From assembly GCF_000159135.1 (NCBI RefSeq), contig NZ_GG667529.1, positions 1 through 32,285 of the forward strand: a stretch of DNA of 32,285 nucleotides, written 5' to 3'. Shown here piece by piece: positions 1 through 8,281 of the stretch; the stretch's first letter is position 1; each line of letters starts with the position of its first letter. Below the pieces are notes generated by a model. It was not told the origin of the DNA. It ran no database searches and worked only from the letters and a program-made list of their open reading frames with translations. Source of the stretch: Corynebacterium striatum ATCC 6940. Its GTDB lineage: Bacteria; Actinomycetota; Actinomycetes; Mycobacteriales; Mycobacteriaceae. The position numbers were made by a program, and so were the translations under genes.

Positions 1-596
1 CCGGGGCGAAGCTTACTATCAACGAGAAAGCCTACGGCAAGGCCTTGTCGCTAGCAGGCCGGAAAGGCGACGTAACCAGCTGCCCTAAGAACAGCTGTCT
101 AGTCGAGATGTCATTAGCTTTTACCACAAGCTCTACCACCTCGAAAACGCCCTCCGGATGGCGAAATCCGACTTGCAGGCGCGACCAATCCTCCACCGTA
201 CGCCACACGCTATCCGTGTCCACTTGACGGTTGTGATGGCGGCTTTAGCCAGGCCAAAGCACATGTACCTCACAAGTGGCTTGACCGCGCCGAAACTCGC
301 GGACTAAACCAAATTGTGAAAGTCAGGTAAAAGTCATCAGTCTTTCTATGGCGGGTGTTACTTGCCGGCGCAGCTCCGTACGGCACGCCCTCATAAGAAG
401 AAATGTCGCCCGATTGTCTCACTTTGTTAGACCTCTACCGACTTGCGAGATGCATTTATGTCCCATGTACTGGGAAAACACGCCTTAAGATCGCCACGAG
501 CATGCCCTATGCTTACCAGGAAAGCACGAATCCCCGCGCACAATCTCTTTTGAGACCGCGGCGGGGGTGGCTACTGAGCCCGGAGTGGGTACCTAC
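1..596. other. Region without a convincing gene
   Basis: I find no gene here that I can support. The best candidate is a minus-strand frame at 32-223 (GTG start, 63 codons, preceded by an in-frame stop), whose composition is protein-like but which I cannot assign and which lacks a clear ribosome binding site. A plus-strand frame at 403-621 runs into the antisense of the next gene and looks like chance. No tRNA, rRNA or clear terminator was recognised. The stretch may be the decayed or truncated end of a gene to the left. Confidence 0.4.
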
Positions 597-1136
597 TTAT
601 GGCAGGAGAGCCCGCAGCTGAGCCGGGAGCAGCGGCTTAATGAACGACAGCGCGGCGGCCAGGATGCCGAGAACCGCGACGATGGCGGCGATTCCTGCTC
701 CGTCGATCGAAGACAGACCGTGTTCGCCACCGGGCTTATTCGAGTCGTAGTTTTTACCGGCGATGCACGCCTCCAGCGCCTTCTTCAAGTTATTGTTGGC
801 GGTGAACCTCTTCTGTTTCTCCTCCAGCGCGCTCTTCAAGGCCGCCTTCTTCTCCTCGTCAAGTCCGGGCTTATCCAGTTCCTGTTTATCCTTCTCTATT
901 TCCGCGCTAAGGGCAGGCAGCTGTTTGTCTAGGAGGGTCGCTTTAAGATGAGCAGCGTAGTCCTTGTCGATCTTTGCCGGCGGAGTCAAGCCTATCAAGC
1001 CAGCTTCTTCTTCAGTGACCTTAATGGTGCAGGTCTTATCATCATTGACCGTGAGAGTCATGGCATTCGCCGGCGCAACAACCGCACCAGAGGCGACGGC
1101 GACGGCAGCGAAGGACGCGAGTGAACGCTTGAACAT
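597..1136 (-). CDS. Small secreted, C-terminally membrane-anchored protein of unknown function
   Basis: A 179-residue protein I do not recognise by family. It starts with a classic Sec signal peptide: a basic N-terminus (MFKR), an Ala/Val-rich core and a probable signal-peptidase cut after ANA near residue 25. The mature part has two Cys (one in the DDKTC segment, one in EACIAGK) that could form a disulfide. Its middle is charged and helical, rich in Lys/Glu/Leu, and looks coiled-coil-like. A hydrophobic segment near residues 146-166 is followed by an IKPLLP tail. It is probably exported and held in the membrane by its C-terminus, facing the cell wall. The start is supported by AAGGAG 7 nt upstream and by a strong promoter 60-90 bp further up. 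It stands alone as a transcription unit. Function unknown; an envelope role is inference. Confidence 0.8.
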   Translation of the reverse strand: MFKRSLASFAAVAVASGAVVAPANAMTLTVNDDKTCTIKVTEEEAGLIGLTPPAKIDKDYAAHLKATLLDKQLPALSAEIEKDKQELDKPGLDEEKKAALKSALEEKQKRFTANNNLKKALEACIAGKNYDSNKPGGEHGLSSIDGAGIAAIVAVLGILAAALSFIKPLLPAQLRALLP

Positions 1137-1195
1137 AGGAATCTCCTTGGAAGAGTAAAAGGATGAGACTGCCGCGAGACAGCAGTGCTAGCCGT

Positions 1196-1225
1196 ATTTT
1201 ATTGATAATTGCCGGCCGCTGTCAA
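1196..1225 (-). promoter_or_regulatory. Sigma-A-type promoter of the secreted-protein gene
   Basis: On the minus strand TTGACA (1225-1220) is followed after 18 nt by TAAAAT (1201-1196), close to the housekeeping consensus. It lies about 60 nt upstream of the ATG at 1136. Just upstream, around 1240-1260, is a short inverted repeat (GATAA/TTATC arms) that could be an operator, but I have no regulator to assign. Confidence 0.7.
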
Positions 1226-1486
1226 AACGCGAAACGGCGAAAGATAACGCGATTTTATCCCTGATACCCCAGGAGCAAACATCTCGCTCACAGACCATGA
1301 CTTTTCACCCGTAGGTGGATTTATGCCAGGGGTTTCAAGCAACCCGGGGCATAAAAGACCGAGCCGCAGTCAGGACGGCTGGGCTTGGCGTGAGCACCCG
1401 ACTTTCACAACAAATCCCGTGTTTTCTGGGCCCTAACGCTGTGGCCTGGGGTTATGCTGTGTTGGAAAGGCGTTTTTGCGGACTAA

Positions 1487-1926
1487 GGCCGAATCCGGCT
1501 TGACTTTCCTGATGATGAGGACATGCGTGTGAGTGCCGAAACAATCTATGAAGCTTTCTATCTTGAGCCAAAAGGCCGACTTAAAGACCTAGGACTCTCA
1601 CTGCCCAGTGGGCGGACTAAACGCCGTACGCGCACTAGCGTGCGCGAACAGTCACCCCGCAGACGCTTTGTTGATGAGTTCTGTTCCATTGACCAGCGCC
1701 CAGCAGAAGCTAATGACCGGGCTGTACCTGGCCACTGGGAAGGGGATCTCATTTTGGGCAAAGAAAACAAGTCAGCCGTTCTCACACTGCTAGAACGCAC
1801 AACACGGTTTAGCGTCCTAGGTCATTTACCTGGGCGTCATGATGCTCAGTCGGTCCTAGACTCGCTTAAAGACACCGTCCAAAGCCTAGATCAGCCGATG
1901 CGGTCTTCGATCACCTGGGATCAAGA
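1487..1926 (+). pseudogene. IS30-family transposase fragment, truncated at both ends
   Basis: The reading frame through 1487-1926 gives the middle of an IS30-type transposase: RLDFPDDEDMRVSAETIYEA, then a basic linker, then the DDE-domain start with PGHWEGDLI (first catalytic Asp), then TRFSVLGHLPGRH and finally SSITWDQ just before the second catalytic Asp region would continue (family: TWDQGxEM). An in-frame stop at 1484-1486 lies directly upstream, and the N-terminal HTH part, the rest of the DDE domain and the terminal inverted repeats are missing. The frame stays open to 2290 only because it runs through the rpmA terminator and the antisense of rpmA. It is a dead remnant and marks an old insertion downstream of rpmA. 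Confidence 0.85.
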
Positions 1927-1970
1927 AAAACGAAAAGAAGGCCTGACACCTCAATCGGAATCAGACCTTC
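1923..1970 (-). terminator. Intrinsic terminator of rplU-rpmA
   Basis: On the minus strand a stem GAAGGTCTGA / TCAGGCCTTC (one G-U pair, 14-nt loop, plus positions 1937-1970) is followed by a T-rich run (TTCTTTTCGTTTTTC). It lies 15 bp behind the rpmA stop codon. Confidence 0.85.
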
Positions 1971-1984
1971 TTGGCGTTATTTAT

Positions 1985-2263
1985 TTAGGCAGAAGCCTCA
2001 ACTGCAGCCTGCTCAGCCGGAACGATGTTCACGATGCGGCGGTTGCGCTTGATAGCGAACTCAACAGCGCCTGCCTCGAGTGCGAACAGGGTATCGTCGC
2101 CACCGCGACCAACGTTCTCACCTGGGTGGAACTTGGTGCCGCGCTGACGCACGATGATCTCGCCGGCCTTAACCTGCTGACCACCGAAGCGCTTGACACC
2201 GAGACGCTTGGACTCGGAATCGCGACCGTTGCTGGAGCTGGAAGCACCCTTCTTGTGTGCCAT
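1985..2263 (-). CDS. rpmA: 50S ribosomal protein bL27
   Basis: A 92-residue bL27, a small basic protein near the peptidyl-transferase centre of the 50S subunit. The N-terminus [16 protein letters not shown] is the family signature, and the body ([25 protein letters not shown]) is fully conserved. There is no Firmicutes-type N-terminal cleavage extension, as usual in actinobacteria. The start has GGAGGG about 8 nt upstream. It is the second gene of rplU-rpmA (41 bp gap) and is followed by a strong terminator. In many bacteria obgE follows rpmA; here an IS30 remnant and an unrelated gene follow instead. Confidence 0.97.
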   Translation of the reverse strand: MAHKKGASSSSNGRDSESKRLGVKRFGGQQVKAGEIIVRQRGTKFHPGENVGRGGDDTLFALEAGAVEFAIKRNRRIVNIVPAEQAAVEASA

Positions 2264-2304
2264 GTGGTTTTCCCTCCTTCAGGGATGTAATAGCCGGTTA
2301 AGGC

Positions 2305-2610
2305 TTACTTGATACCGGTGATCTTCAGAACGGTCAGCGGCTGACGGTGGCCCTGACGCTTCTTGTAACCAGTCTTGTTCTTGTACTTCAAGATGTCGAT
2401 CTTCGGGCCCTTGCCCTGCTCGACGATCTCAGCGGAGACGGAGACCTTCTCGAGGTCAGCAGCCTTTGCCTTAACGGTGGCGCCATCGACGAGCAGAACC
2501 GGGGTGAGAGCTACGGACGCACCCGGCTCACCCTCGATCTTCTCGACCTTGACGAGGTCACCTTCAGCAACCTTGTACTGCTTTCCGCCGGTCTTGACGA
2601 TCGCGTACAT
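2305..2610 (-). CDS. rplU: 50S ribosomal protein bL21
   Basis: A 101-residue bL21, which binds 23S rRNA in the large subunit. It starts [14 protein letters not shown], the family's hallmark N-terminus, and ends with the basic [18 protein letters not shown] segment that contacts rRNA. Length is typical. An AAGGGG ribosome binding site lies about 9 nt before the ATG. It heads the rplU-rpmA pair and sits 229 bp downstream of rne in the same direction, behind a large hairpin, so it probably has its own promoter in 2611-2780; a TATAAA element near 2690 on the minus strand is a weak -10 candidate. Confidence 0.97.
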   Translation of the reverse strand: MYAIVKTGGKQYKVAEGDLVKVEKIEGEPGASVALTPVLLVDGATVKAKAADLEKVSVSAEIVEQGKGPKIDILKYKNKTGYKKRQGHRQPLTVLKITGIK

Positions 2611-2787
2611 AGAGGGTTACCCCTTATCTAAACTCGGCTCAGAAGCAGCAGGGTGAGCCACTTCTGAATGAACAATTACTTATTGCGTTTATACCTGGCG
2701 CTCACCTGCAGGAGCCCGCGTGAAATCCGCGACCCGACCCGCCGAGGCGCATTCGTGGTCTAAACAGCGACTGTCAAAGACTACCCC

Positions 2788-2833
2788 GCCACGGGCAGAA
2801 AATACAAACCGCGTATTTTCTGCCCCGCGTGGC
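2788..2833 (-). terminator. Large hairpin between rne and rplU
   Basis: GGCAGAAAATAC pairs with GTATTTTCTGCC (12 bp), extended by GCCACG/CGTGGC (6 bp) across a 3-nt bulge, with a 7-nt loop. It begins 7 bp past the rne stop codon. No long T-run follows on the minus strand, so it may act as a weak terminator, an mRNA-stabilising or a processing stem. Confidence 0.6.
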
Positions 2834-2839
2834 GTTGAC

Positions 2840-5800
2840 CTACTTTGCGCTGCGCCGTGCTACGCGGCGTCGCCCGCGTGTTCCCACCTTCGGGGTTTCG
2901 GCCGCCTCTGGCTTCTTGTCTGCTTTCTTGGCGACCTTTGCCTTTTCCTTGGGCTGAGCTGCGCTTTCCGACGTCTCCCCTGCCCCATTCTGGGGTGCCT
3001 TCCGGGCGACGACCTTACGCACAGCACGCTTGCGACCACGGCGGATTACCTTAGTTTCCTCTGTCGGCGTTTCCTCTGTTTTCACCTGCTCGGCTGCAGC
3101 CTGTGGAGCCTTAACTGTGGTGTGGCGAACTGCCCTGCGGCGACCGCGCGCACGCTTTGCTGCCGCCTTTGGTTTATCCTCTGCCCTCTGCTCCGGCTTC
3201 ACTTCCTCGGAGTGGTGCTCAGCCGGCGGTAGGAAGTCCTGCGGCTGCGGGCGGTGATCCGAACGCGAGTTGCCACGGGTGCGACGCTTACGACGCGGGG
3301 AGGCCTCGAACTCAGCTACGGCTTCCTCGTAGGTCTGCTCAGACTTCCGCGGCTCAGACTTCCGCGGCTCGGACTTCTGGGGCGCGTTGGTGCGGGCACT
3401 GCGACGGCGGCCACGGCCGCGAGAGCGCTTTGCGCCCTCGTTTTCGCGCTGCTCCTTTTCTTGATTTTCAACCTGTGCTTCTACCTGAGGTTCCTCGTCG
3501 GCGACGTAGGAGTTGAACTCGGCGACGTCGTCAAGCTCAGCTGCATTATCGGCAGCTGCATAGCCGATGCGGGCGATGTCATCCGCGGAGTCCTGTTGCT
3601 CCTTGTATGTGTGGCCCTCTTGGCGGTTAGAACGGCGGGAGCGGCGGCCGCGGCGCTGCTTACGGTTGTTCTCCTGAGAATCGTTGTGCTCGCGCTTTTC
3701 GTCTTTGTCATCGTTGACAATAATGCCGGCGACGAGATCCTCGATGGAGGTCTTCTGTTCCACATGAGACTCAGCGTCGTTGGAAGCTGCCGCGCGGGCT
3801 TCCTCGGCTTCCTCGTGGCGGTGCATGGCCACGGCAGCTGGGTGCTGCTGGGGATCGTGTTCTGGCTTGCGGCGCTCGCGACGCGGACGACGACCCTTGT
3901 GTTCGTGGGCGTCATTTTCCTGCTCTTCATCCACTGGGTACTCGTGGATGATGATTCCTCGGCCGTGGCACGCCTCGCACTCAGTGGAAAAGGTCTCGAT
4001 GAGGCCAGTGCCCAGGCGCTTACGGGTCATCTGTACCAGGCCCAAGGAAGTGACCTCCGAGACCTGGTGGCGCGTGCGGTCACGGCCAAGAGCCTCCTTG
4101 AGGCGGCGCAGGACCAGCTCCTGGTTTTCAGGCAGGACCATGTCGATGAAGTCGACGACGATCATGCCGCCCAAGTCACGCAGGCGCATCTGGCGCACAA
4201 TTTCCTCGGCTGCCTCCAGGTTGTTGCGGGTGACTGTCTCTTCGAGGTTGCCACCGGAACCGGTGAACTTGCCGGTGTTGACGTCGATAACGGTCATCGC
4301 CTCAGTGCGGTCGATGACGAGCGTACCGCCAGACGGCAGCCACACCTTACGGCTGAGCGCCTTGTGCAGCTGCTCGTCGATACGGTAGGTCACGAAGGCG
4401 TCCTCGCCACCGTGCTCGCGGGCATCGTACTTCTCCACGCGGTCGGCCAAGTCGTGGGCCATGGAATCAACGTAGGCGCTGACGGTGTTGTAGGAACGGC
4501 GACCATCAACGATGAGCTTGGTGAAGTCCTCGTTGAAGAGGTCACGGACGACCTTGACCAGCAGGTCCGGCTCTTCGTAAAGGGTGACCGGCTTGGCGCC
4601 CTTGGTGGACTTCTCATGATCGGAGCGCTTGGTGATGTCCTCCCACAAGTTGTGGAGACGGTTCACGTCAGTTGCGATTGCTTCCTCTGACACGTTCTCC
4701 GCAGCGGTACGGATGATGGCGCCGCCGTCACCCGGGATGACGCGCTCGAGGATGCCCTTGAGGCGCTTGCGCTCAGGGACAGGCAGCTTGCGGGAGATAC
4801 CTGCGCTGCGGCCACCGGGAACGTAGACCAGGTAGCGGCCTGCCAGGGAAATCTGGGTGGTCAGACGTGCGCCCTTGTGGCCGATTGGATCCTTAGCCAC
4901 CTGAACCAGGACTTGGTCACCGGACTTGAGTGCGTTTTCGATCTTGCGTCCGCGTCCGCCAAGGCCCGCGGCACGCCAATCCACCTCACCAGCGTAGAGG
5001 ACGCCGTTGCGTCCCTGTCCGATGTCGATGAAGGCAGCCTCCATGGAAGGCAGGACGTTTTGTACGCGGCCCAGGTAGATGTTACCAATGAGCGAAGCTT
5101 GCGCCTCGGTGGTGACGAAGTGCTCGACGAGGAGGTCATCCTCGAGGACGCCCACCTGGGTGATGATGCCGGCGCCGTCGGTGCGCTCCTTGTCGCGGAC
5201 GACCATAGTGCGCTCAACAGACTCGCGACGTGCGAGGAACTCTGCCTGGGAGACGATGTGCTGACGCACGCGGCCCTTCTCGCGCAGCTCTGCGCGACGG
5301 CGACGCTGCGCCTCAATGCGGGTAGAGCCCTTGATTGCCTTTGGCTCTTCGATGAGCTCTGGCTCATCGGTGTTGGTGCGAGCGTCTTGGCGTGAATCAC
5401 TGCCGCCGCGACCGCGGGAGGTGCCACGGCTGCCACGACGGCGTCCGCCACCGCGGGATTCTTCCTTGTGAGAGTCGTCGCCTTCGCGGTCGTCGCGGTC
5501 GTCGCGACTGTCTTCGCGCTGCGCACGCGGCGCTGGCTTCTCAAGCTTCGGCGCCATGAAAATCGGTGCGAAGTCGTAGACTTCCGGCTCGTCGTCCGGC
5601 ATCGGGGTGATGACTGGGGCGTAGTCGTCCTCGTCGAAGTCATCACCGGCCTCTACGAGGGCTTCATGCAGCTTCTCGACGTCGACAGTGCCCGTGTCCT
5701 GCTGAACCTCACGGTCCTGGCGTGTCTCACGGTCCTGGTGCTCCTCACGCTGCTCTTCGGCGGCGTCGACAAGCTCTGCCTCGACTTTCTCCTCGATCTG

Positions 5801-6238
5801 GGAGATCTCGTTCTCGACATTCTTGCGAACGCGGTTGCGCAGCTTCTCGTCAGCAGTGGGGTCTTCCGTCTGCTCCTGAGCAGCCTTCTTGGTGGATTTC
5901 TTGACCGCGCGCTTCGTGGTCTTCTTAGCTGGTGCTTCTGCAGCAGCGTCAGTGTCCTTGGCCAGAGCGGCCTTGGCGATGATGGCGTCGAAGACTTGGC
6001 CAATCTCTTCTGGGGTCAGCGAGGACTGAGCGACCTTCTTGAGCCCGAGCTCTGCGTACTCGGCAGCGAGCTCTTTGGAGCTCAAACCGATTTGTTTGGC
6101 CACGGTGTGGAGGCGGGTCTTCGCGGCGAAGCTAGCCCTGTCTACTTTTTGGGCAAATGCTGCCGCCGCGGAAAGCGGGTTTTCAGTTGTAGTTTTTGCG
6201 TTTTCGTTCTTCTTGGTTTCAGTCTTTTTAGTCGCCAT
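2840..6238 (-). CDS. rne: Ribonuclease E/G family endoribonuclease with long disordered ends
   Basis: A 1132-residue single-strand-specific endoribonuclease that starts mRNA decay and matures rRNA. The first about 100 residues hold an IF2_N-like helical segment (VAKQIGLSSKELAAEYAELG). An acidic then Arg/Gly-rich linker follows to about residue 340. The S1 domain begins near 386 (IGNIYLGRVQ). The catalytic region has the metal-binding Asp in VIDVNTGKF (about 652) and VVDFIDM (about 695). The zinc-link motif CEACHGRG lies near 753. The last 360 residues are low-complexity, with several Arg-rich clusters and a short RKSEP repeat, as in actinobacterial RNase E scaffolds. I chose the ATG at 6238, with AGGAG 10 nt upstream, over an upstream in-frame start at 6316. 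The gene is divergent from 6453, with a leader of unknown length. Confidence 0.95.
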   Translation of the reverse strand: MATKKTETKKNENAKTTTENPLSAAAAFAQKVDRASFAAKTRLHTVAKQIGLSSKELAAEYAELGLKKVAQSSLTPEEIGQVFDAIIAKAALAKDTDAAAEAPAKKTTKRAVKKSTKKAAQEQTEDPTADEKLRNRVRKNVENEISQIEEKVEAELVDAAEEQREEHQDRETRQDREVQQDTGTVDVEKLHEALVEAGDDFDEDDYAPVITPMPDDEPEVYDFAPIFMAPKLEKPAPRAQREDSRDDRDDREGDDSHKEESRGGGRRRGSRGTSRGRGGSDSRQDARTNTDEPELIEEPKAIKGSTRIEAQRRRRAELREKGRVRQHIVSQAEFLARRESVERTMVVRDKERTDGAGIITQVGVLEDDLLVEHFVTTEAQASLIGNIYLGRVQNVLPSMEAAFIDIGQGRNGVLYAGEVDWRAAGLGGRGRKIENALKSGDQVLVQVAKDPIGHKGARLTTQISLAGRYLVYVPGGRSAGISRKLPVPERKRLKGILERVIPGDGGAIIRTAAENVSEEAIATDVNRLHNLWEDITKRSDHEKSTKGAKPVTLYEEPDLLVKVVRDLFNEDFTKLIVDGRRSYNTVSAYVDSMAHDLADRVEKYDAREHGGEDAFVTYRIDEQLHKALSRKVWLPSGGTLVIDRTEAMTVIDVNTGKFTGSGGNLEETVTRNNLEAAEEIVRQMRLRDLGGMIVVDFIDMVLPENQELVLRRLKEALGRDRTRHQVSEVTSLGLVQMTRKRLGTGLIETFSTECEACHGRGIIIHEYPVDEEQENDAHEHKGRRPRRERRKPEHDPQQHPAAVAMHRHEEAEEARAAASNDAESHVEQKTSIEDLVAGIIVNDDKDEKREHNDSQENNRKQRRGRRSRRSNRQEGHTYKEQQDSADDIARIGYAAADNAAELDDVAEFNSYVADEEPQVEAQVENQEKEQRENEGAKRSRGRGRRRSARTNAPQKSEPRKSEPRKSEQTYEEAVAEFEASPRRKRRTRGNSRSDHRPQPQDFLPPAEHHSEEVKPEQRAEDKPKAAAKRARGRRRAVRHTTVKAPQAAAEQVKTEETPTEETKVIRRGRKRAVRKVVARKAPQNGAGETSESAAQPKEKAKVAKKADKKPEAAETPKVGTRGRRRVARRSAK
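3337..3380. repeat. 15-bp tandem repeat inside rne
   Basis: A unit reading GCTCAGACTTCCGCG on the plus strand occurs about three times in a row, the last copy degenerate. It encodes the RKSEP repeats of the disordered RNase E C-terminus. Copy number could vary between strains without a frameshift. Confidence 0.85.
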
Positions 6239-6418
6239 GCGGTGACGTTCTCCTGACAAAATCAGCGGCACAATCCCCGGGCGCAGGCAACAAGATTTCT
6301 GTAACTGTTGTTTCAAACGTCTACTCGTTACCGCCGCCGCACGAGGGAGCCGGAATGTATGGTGCTTTATTTAGTTTTCTTCCGTCCATTCTGGCACAAC
6401 TTTGCTCTCGTCTGTGCT

Positions 6419-6445
6419 TTGCCGAACGCTCTTGTGATCTATCCT
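6419..6445 (+). promoter_or_regulatory. Promoter giving a leaderless mRNA for the 6453 gene
   Basis: TTGCCG (6419-6424), a 15-nt spacer and TATCCT (6440-6445). The A of the ATG at 6453 lies 8 nt beyond the -10 hexamer, which is where transcription should begin. No ribosome binding site is present, which fits a leaderless transcript. Confidence 0.55.
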
Positions 6446-6452
6446 GTTGACC

Positions 6453-7283
6453 ATGGCGGAAATCGATGAGCGCACTGGGGGGCCTGAGGAAGGCGCAGAC
6501 GCCACTGCGGAAGTCGCCAAACCTGTGGACACACCGCACACAGTGGCGCAGGCACGAGCGCTTAATGAACCATCAATCAAAGATTTGTTCATCACGAGTG
6601 TTCCCCTGTCGCTGGCCTTTGCGCTCTCAAGTTCCGATCTTCCGCATTACCCCGGCCAGTACGTGTTGGTAGGTATTTGCATCGTCTCGGCGGTTGCCGC
6701 GGGCATCAACGTTGTTCGCAAAAAGCCGAAGCTCATTCAGGCCACGCCCGAAGAATTCAAGTCGGGCGACTACTCTTCGCTTGCGTACATCGGGCCGTTT
6801 CTTCCCATTGCACTGCCACCCATCCTGTGGGGTATGGACGACCTTGGGCTCCTCCCAGATGTGACCGTCTCCCCTATCCTTTTGAGCGTCGTGAAGGCAA
6901 TCTACTTGGTCCCGGCCTTCTCCCTAGGCGCGTGGGCAAGTATGAATGGCCCCTACCGCGTGGGGCGCAGGAGGATCCGCACGACTTTGGAGTCCACGTC
7001 TCTTGAGGGAATCACTGTCACCACGCTCGATGCGGTGACAAAGCATGCAGACATCATTTCGTGTCTTGTGGCCGCAGGTGCGGTGGAGGGAAACATGGTG
7101 ACCGCGGCACGCCTCACCAAACTGTTGGGTGTCACGCCAGCATTGGAAGAGCGCCTACGCGAGCTGGAAAAGGTCGGCGTGGTGAAGCTGCGCGGTGTGC
7201 GCCATTCCGATAACACTCGCACGTGGGATGTCACGCTGACCGAGTTGGGTGTGCGGAGCATGTATGAGGCGCGGAGGCGTTAG
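6453..7283 (+). CDS. Membrane protein with C-terminal winged-helix-like domain
   Basis: A 276-residue protein without an assigned function. After an acidic, probably cytoplasmic N-terminus of about 40 residues there are about four hydrophobic segments (SVPLSLAFALS; YVLVGICIVSAVAAGINVV; YIGPFLPIALPPILWGM; and LSVVKAIYLVPAFSLGAWA). The C-terminal about 85 residues resemble a MarR/ArsR-like winged helix: a helical part (GAVEGNMVTAARLTKLLGVTPALEERLRELEKVGVV) and a wing-like strand pair (KLRGVRHSDNTRTWDVTLTELG). A membrane-bound regulator or sensor is one possible reading. An in-frame TTG lies 6 nt upstream, but the ATG at 6453 is placed ideally for a leaderless mRNA and nothing resembles a ribosome binding site. 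It is divergent from rne and convergent with ndk. Confidence 0.75.
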   Translation: MAEIDERTGGPEEGADATAEVAKPVDTPHTVAQARALNEPSIKDLFITSVPLSLAFALSSSDLPHYPGQYVLVGICIVSAVAAGINVVRKKPKLIQATPEEFKSGDYSSLAYIGPFLPIALPPILWGMDDLGLLPDVTVSPILLSVVKAIYLVPAFSLGAWASMNGPYRVGRRRIRTTLESTSLEGITVTTLDAVTKHADIISCLVAAGAVEGNMVTAARLTKLLGVTPALEERLRELEKVGVVKLRGVRHSDNTRTWDVTLTELGVRSMYEARRR

Positions 7284-7313
7284 TTGGGGGCTGGGGCCGC
7301 TAAGGCTTGGGCC

Positions 7314-7377
7314 GCGCATTTTGCCAAATAGTGCGCTGAAATGGGGTGGTTTTGGCGGCATATTTGGCAAATTGCGC
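7314..7377. repeat. Long inverted repeat in the convergent gap before ndk
   Basis: The arms 7314-7330 and 7361-7377 are inverted copies over 17 bp with one mismatch (core TTTGCCAAATA / TATTTGGCAAA), separated by 30 bp. It follows the stop codon of the 6453 gene by 30 bp. There is no T-run, so it is not a standard terminator. It could be a two-sided operator, a transcript-end stem or a relic of a small mobile element. Confidence 0.75.
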
Positions 7378-7442
7378 CAACGCGGTGCAAATACGGCATC
7401 AGCGAAAGAGAAAGCGAAAGAGAGGGGACGCCAAGCACGAGG

Positions 7443-7474
7443 AAAGCCCGCACTCGCCAAGCGAGTGCGGGCTA
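7443..7474 (-). terminator. Terminator of ndk
   Basis: AGCCCGCACTCGC pairs with GCGAGTGCGGGCT (13 bp, 3-nt loop), followed on the minus strand by TTTCC. It lies 15 bp beyond the ndk stop. The stem is symmetric and may also stop transcripts from the convergent gene. Confidence 0.85.
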
Positions 7475-7488
7475 AAAAGCTAGATGCT

Positions 7489-7899
7489 TTACAGGTTCGG
7501 GAACCAGATGGAGATCTCGCGCTCTGCGGACTCTGGGGAGTCGGAACCGTGGACGACGTTCTCGCCAACGGTCAGAGCGAAGTCACCGCGGATGGTCCCC
7601 GGGGTGGCCTTGGAAACTGGGTCGGTGCCGCCGGCCAGCTGACGCCACGCCTCGATGGCGCGCTCGCCCTCGACAACGCCGGCAACGAGCGGTGCGGAGG
7701 TGATGAAGTCAACGAGCTCGCCGAAGAATGGCTTGTCCTCGTGCTCTGCGTAGTGCTTCTTAGCGGTAGCCTCGTCTGCAACGCGCAGATCCATAGCAAC
7801 CAGCTTGAGGCCCTTGCGCTCGATGCGGGCAATGATCTCGCCGATGTGGCCGTTCTTAACGCCGTCCGGCTTGATGAGAATGAGTGTACGTTCAGTCAT
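7489..7899 (-). CDS. ndk: Nucleoside diphosphate kinase
   Basis: A 136-residue enzyme that moves phosphate from ATP to other (d)NDPs through a phospho-histidine, balancing nucleotide pools. It starts [14 protein letters not shown]; the active-site His is in [12 protein letters not shown] near the C-terminus, and the ending REISIWF is family-typical. The frame is open 10 codons further upstream, but the ATG at 7899 matches the family length and lies 8 nt behind a TACTAT -10 (7912-7907), so the mRNA is probably leaderless. In-frame ATGs upstream at 7908 and 7929 are less likely. It lies in the common actinobacterial folC-DUF4233-ndk neighbourhood, though here an arsenic and a haem locus separate them. 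Confidence 0.97.
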   Translation of the reverse strand: MTERTLILIKPDGVKNGHIGEIIARIERKGLKLVAMDLRVADEATAKKHYAEHEDKPFFGELVDFITSAPLVAGVVEGERAIEAWRQLAGGTDPVSKATPGTIRGDFALTVGENVVHGSDSPESAEREISIWFPNL

Positions 7900-7906
7900 G
7901 GGTGAC

Positions 7907-7912
7907 ATAGTA
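7907..7912 (-). promoter_or_regulatory. -10 element of ndk, leaderless
   Basis: TACTAT on the minus strand ends 8 nt before the A of the ndk ATG (7899). No clear -35 and no ribosome binding site are visible. Confidence 0.5.
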
Positions 7913-7947
7913 CTAAAGCAATGGCGCATCGTCTTGCGCTAGGGGGT

Positions 7948-8259
7948 TTAAGTGAGCTGTCGCACGATTTCCTCGGCGTGCTCGTATCCCACCCCTTTAA
8001 ACCACAGCTGAACTTGCTTGACCGCCGTGCCAAACTGACCGTTGTCAAGCAGGCGGCGAAGCTCCTCACACCGGGATTCGTCAAGGTCTTCCACAGAGAC
8101 CGCAGCGGCTGGCTTAGCCGATTGCATAAGCCCCAGAACGAGGAACACGGCTGCAGCAACGAGGGCCACGAGGGGCGCCCACGGCTGGCCGGTCATGGCA
8201 CGCAAGATGAGGGCAGCGATGCAGCCCAAGGCCGCCAATGCGAAGTAGAGATAGCGCAT
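7948..8259 (-). CDS. Small two-helix membrane protein of unknown function
   Basis: A 103-residue protein with two membrane segments (about residues 3-20 and 26-45) and a soluble C-terminal half. That half ends in ELRRLLDNGQFGTAVKQVQLWFKGVGYEHAEEIVRQL, which vaguely recalls the ribosomal L7/L12 C-terminal fold; this is only an impression. It starts 22 bp after the acr3 stop and ends 48 bp before the ndk start, all on the minus strand. There is no ribosome binding site. A TAAACT sequence (8273-8268) 9 nt before the ATG could be its own -10. Function not assigned. Confidence 0.7.
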   Translation of the reverse strand: MRYLYFALAALGCIAALILRAMTGQPWAPLVALVAAAVFLVLGLMQSAKPAAAVSVEDLDESRCEELRRLLDNGQFGTAVKQVQLWFKGVGYEHAEEIVRQLT

Positions 8260-8281
8260 GGTTGCTCAGTTTACGGCGAGA

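Noticed and set aside
1487..1501. GCCG-AATC-CGGC hairpin as a terminator or attC-like site
   Set aside because: It is only 4-5 bp, lies at the edge of the transposase fragment and has no T-run or flanking gene to serve.
1523..2290. A 255-codon open frame as one intact transposase
   Set aside because: Only the part to 1926 resembles IS30 transposase; beyond that the frame runs through the rpmA terminator and the antisense of rpmA.
3254..4690. A 478-codon open frame on the plus strand
   Set aside because: It is antisense to the conserved catalytic part of rne and comes from the high G+C codon bias; it has no recognisable domain and no ribosome binding site.
5468..6256. A 262-codon hydrophobic-looking frame antisense to the rne N-terminus
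   Set aside because: Its Leu/Val richness mirrors the Lys/Glu/Asp-rich linker of rne on the other strand.
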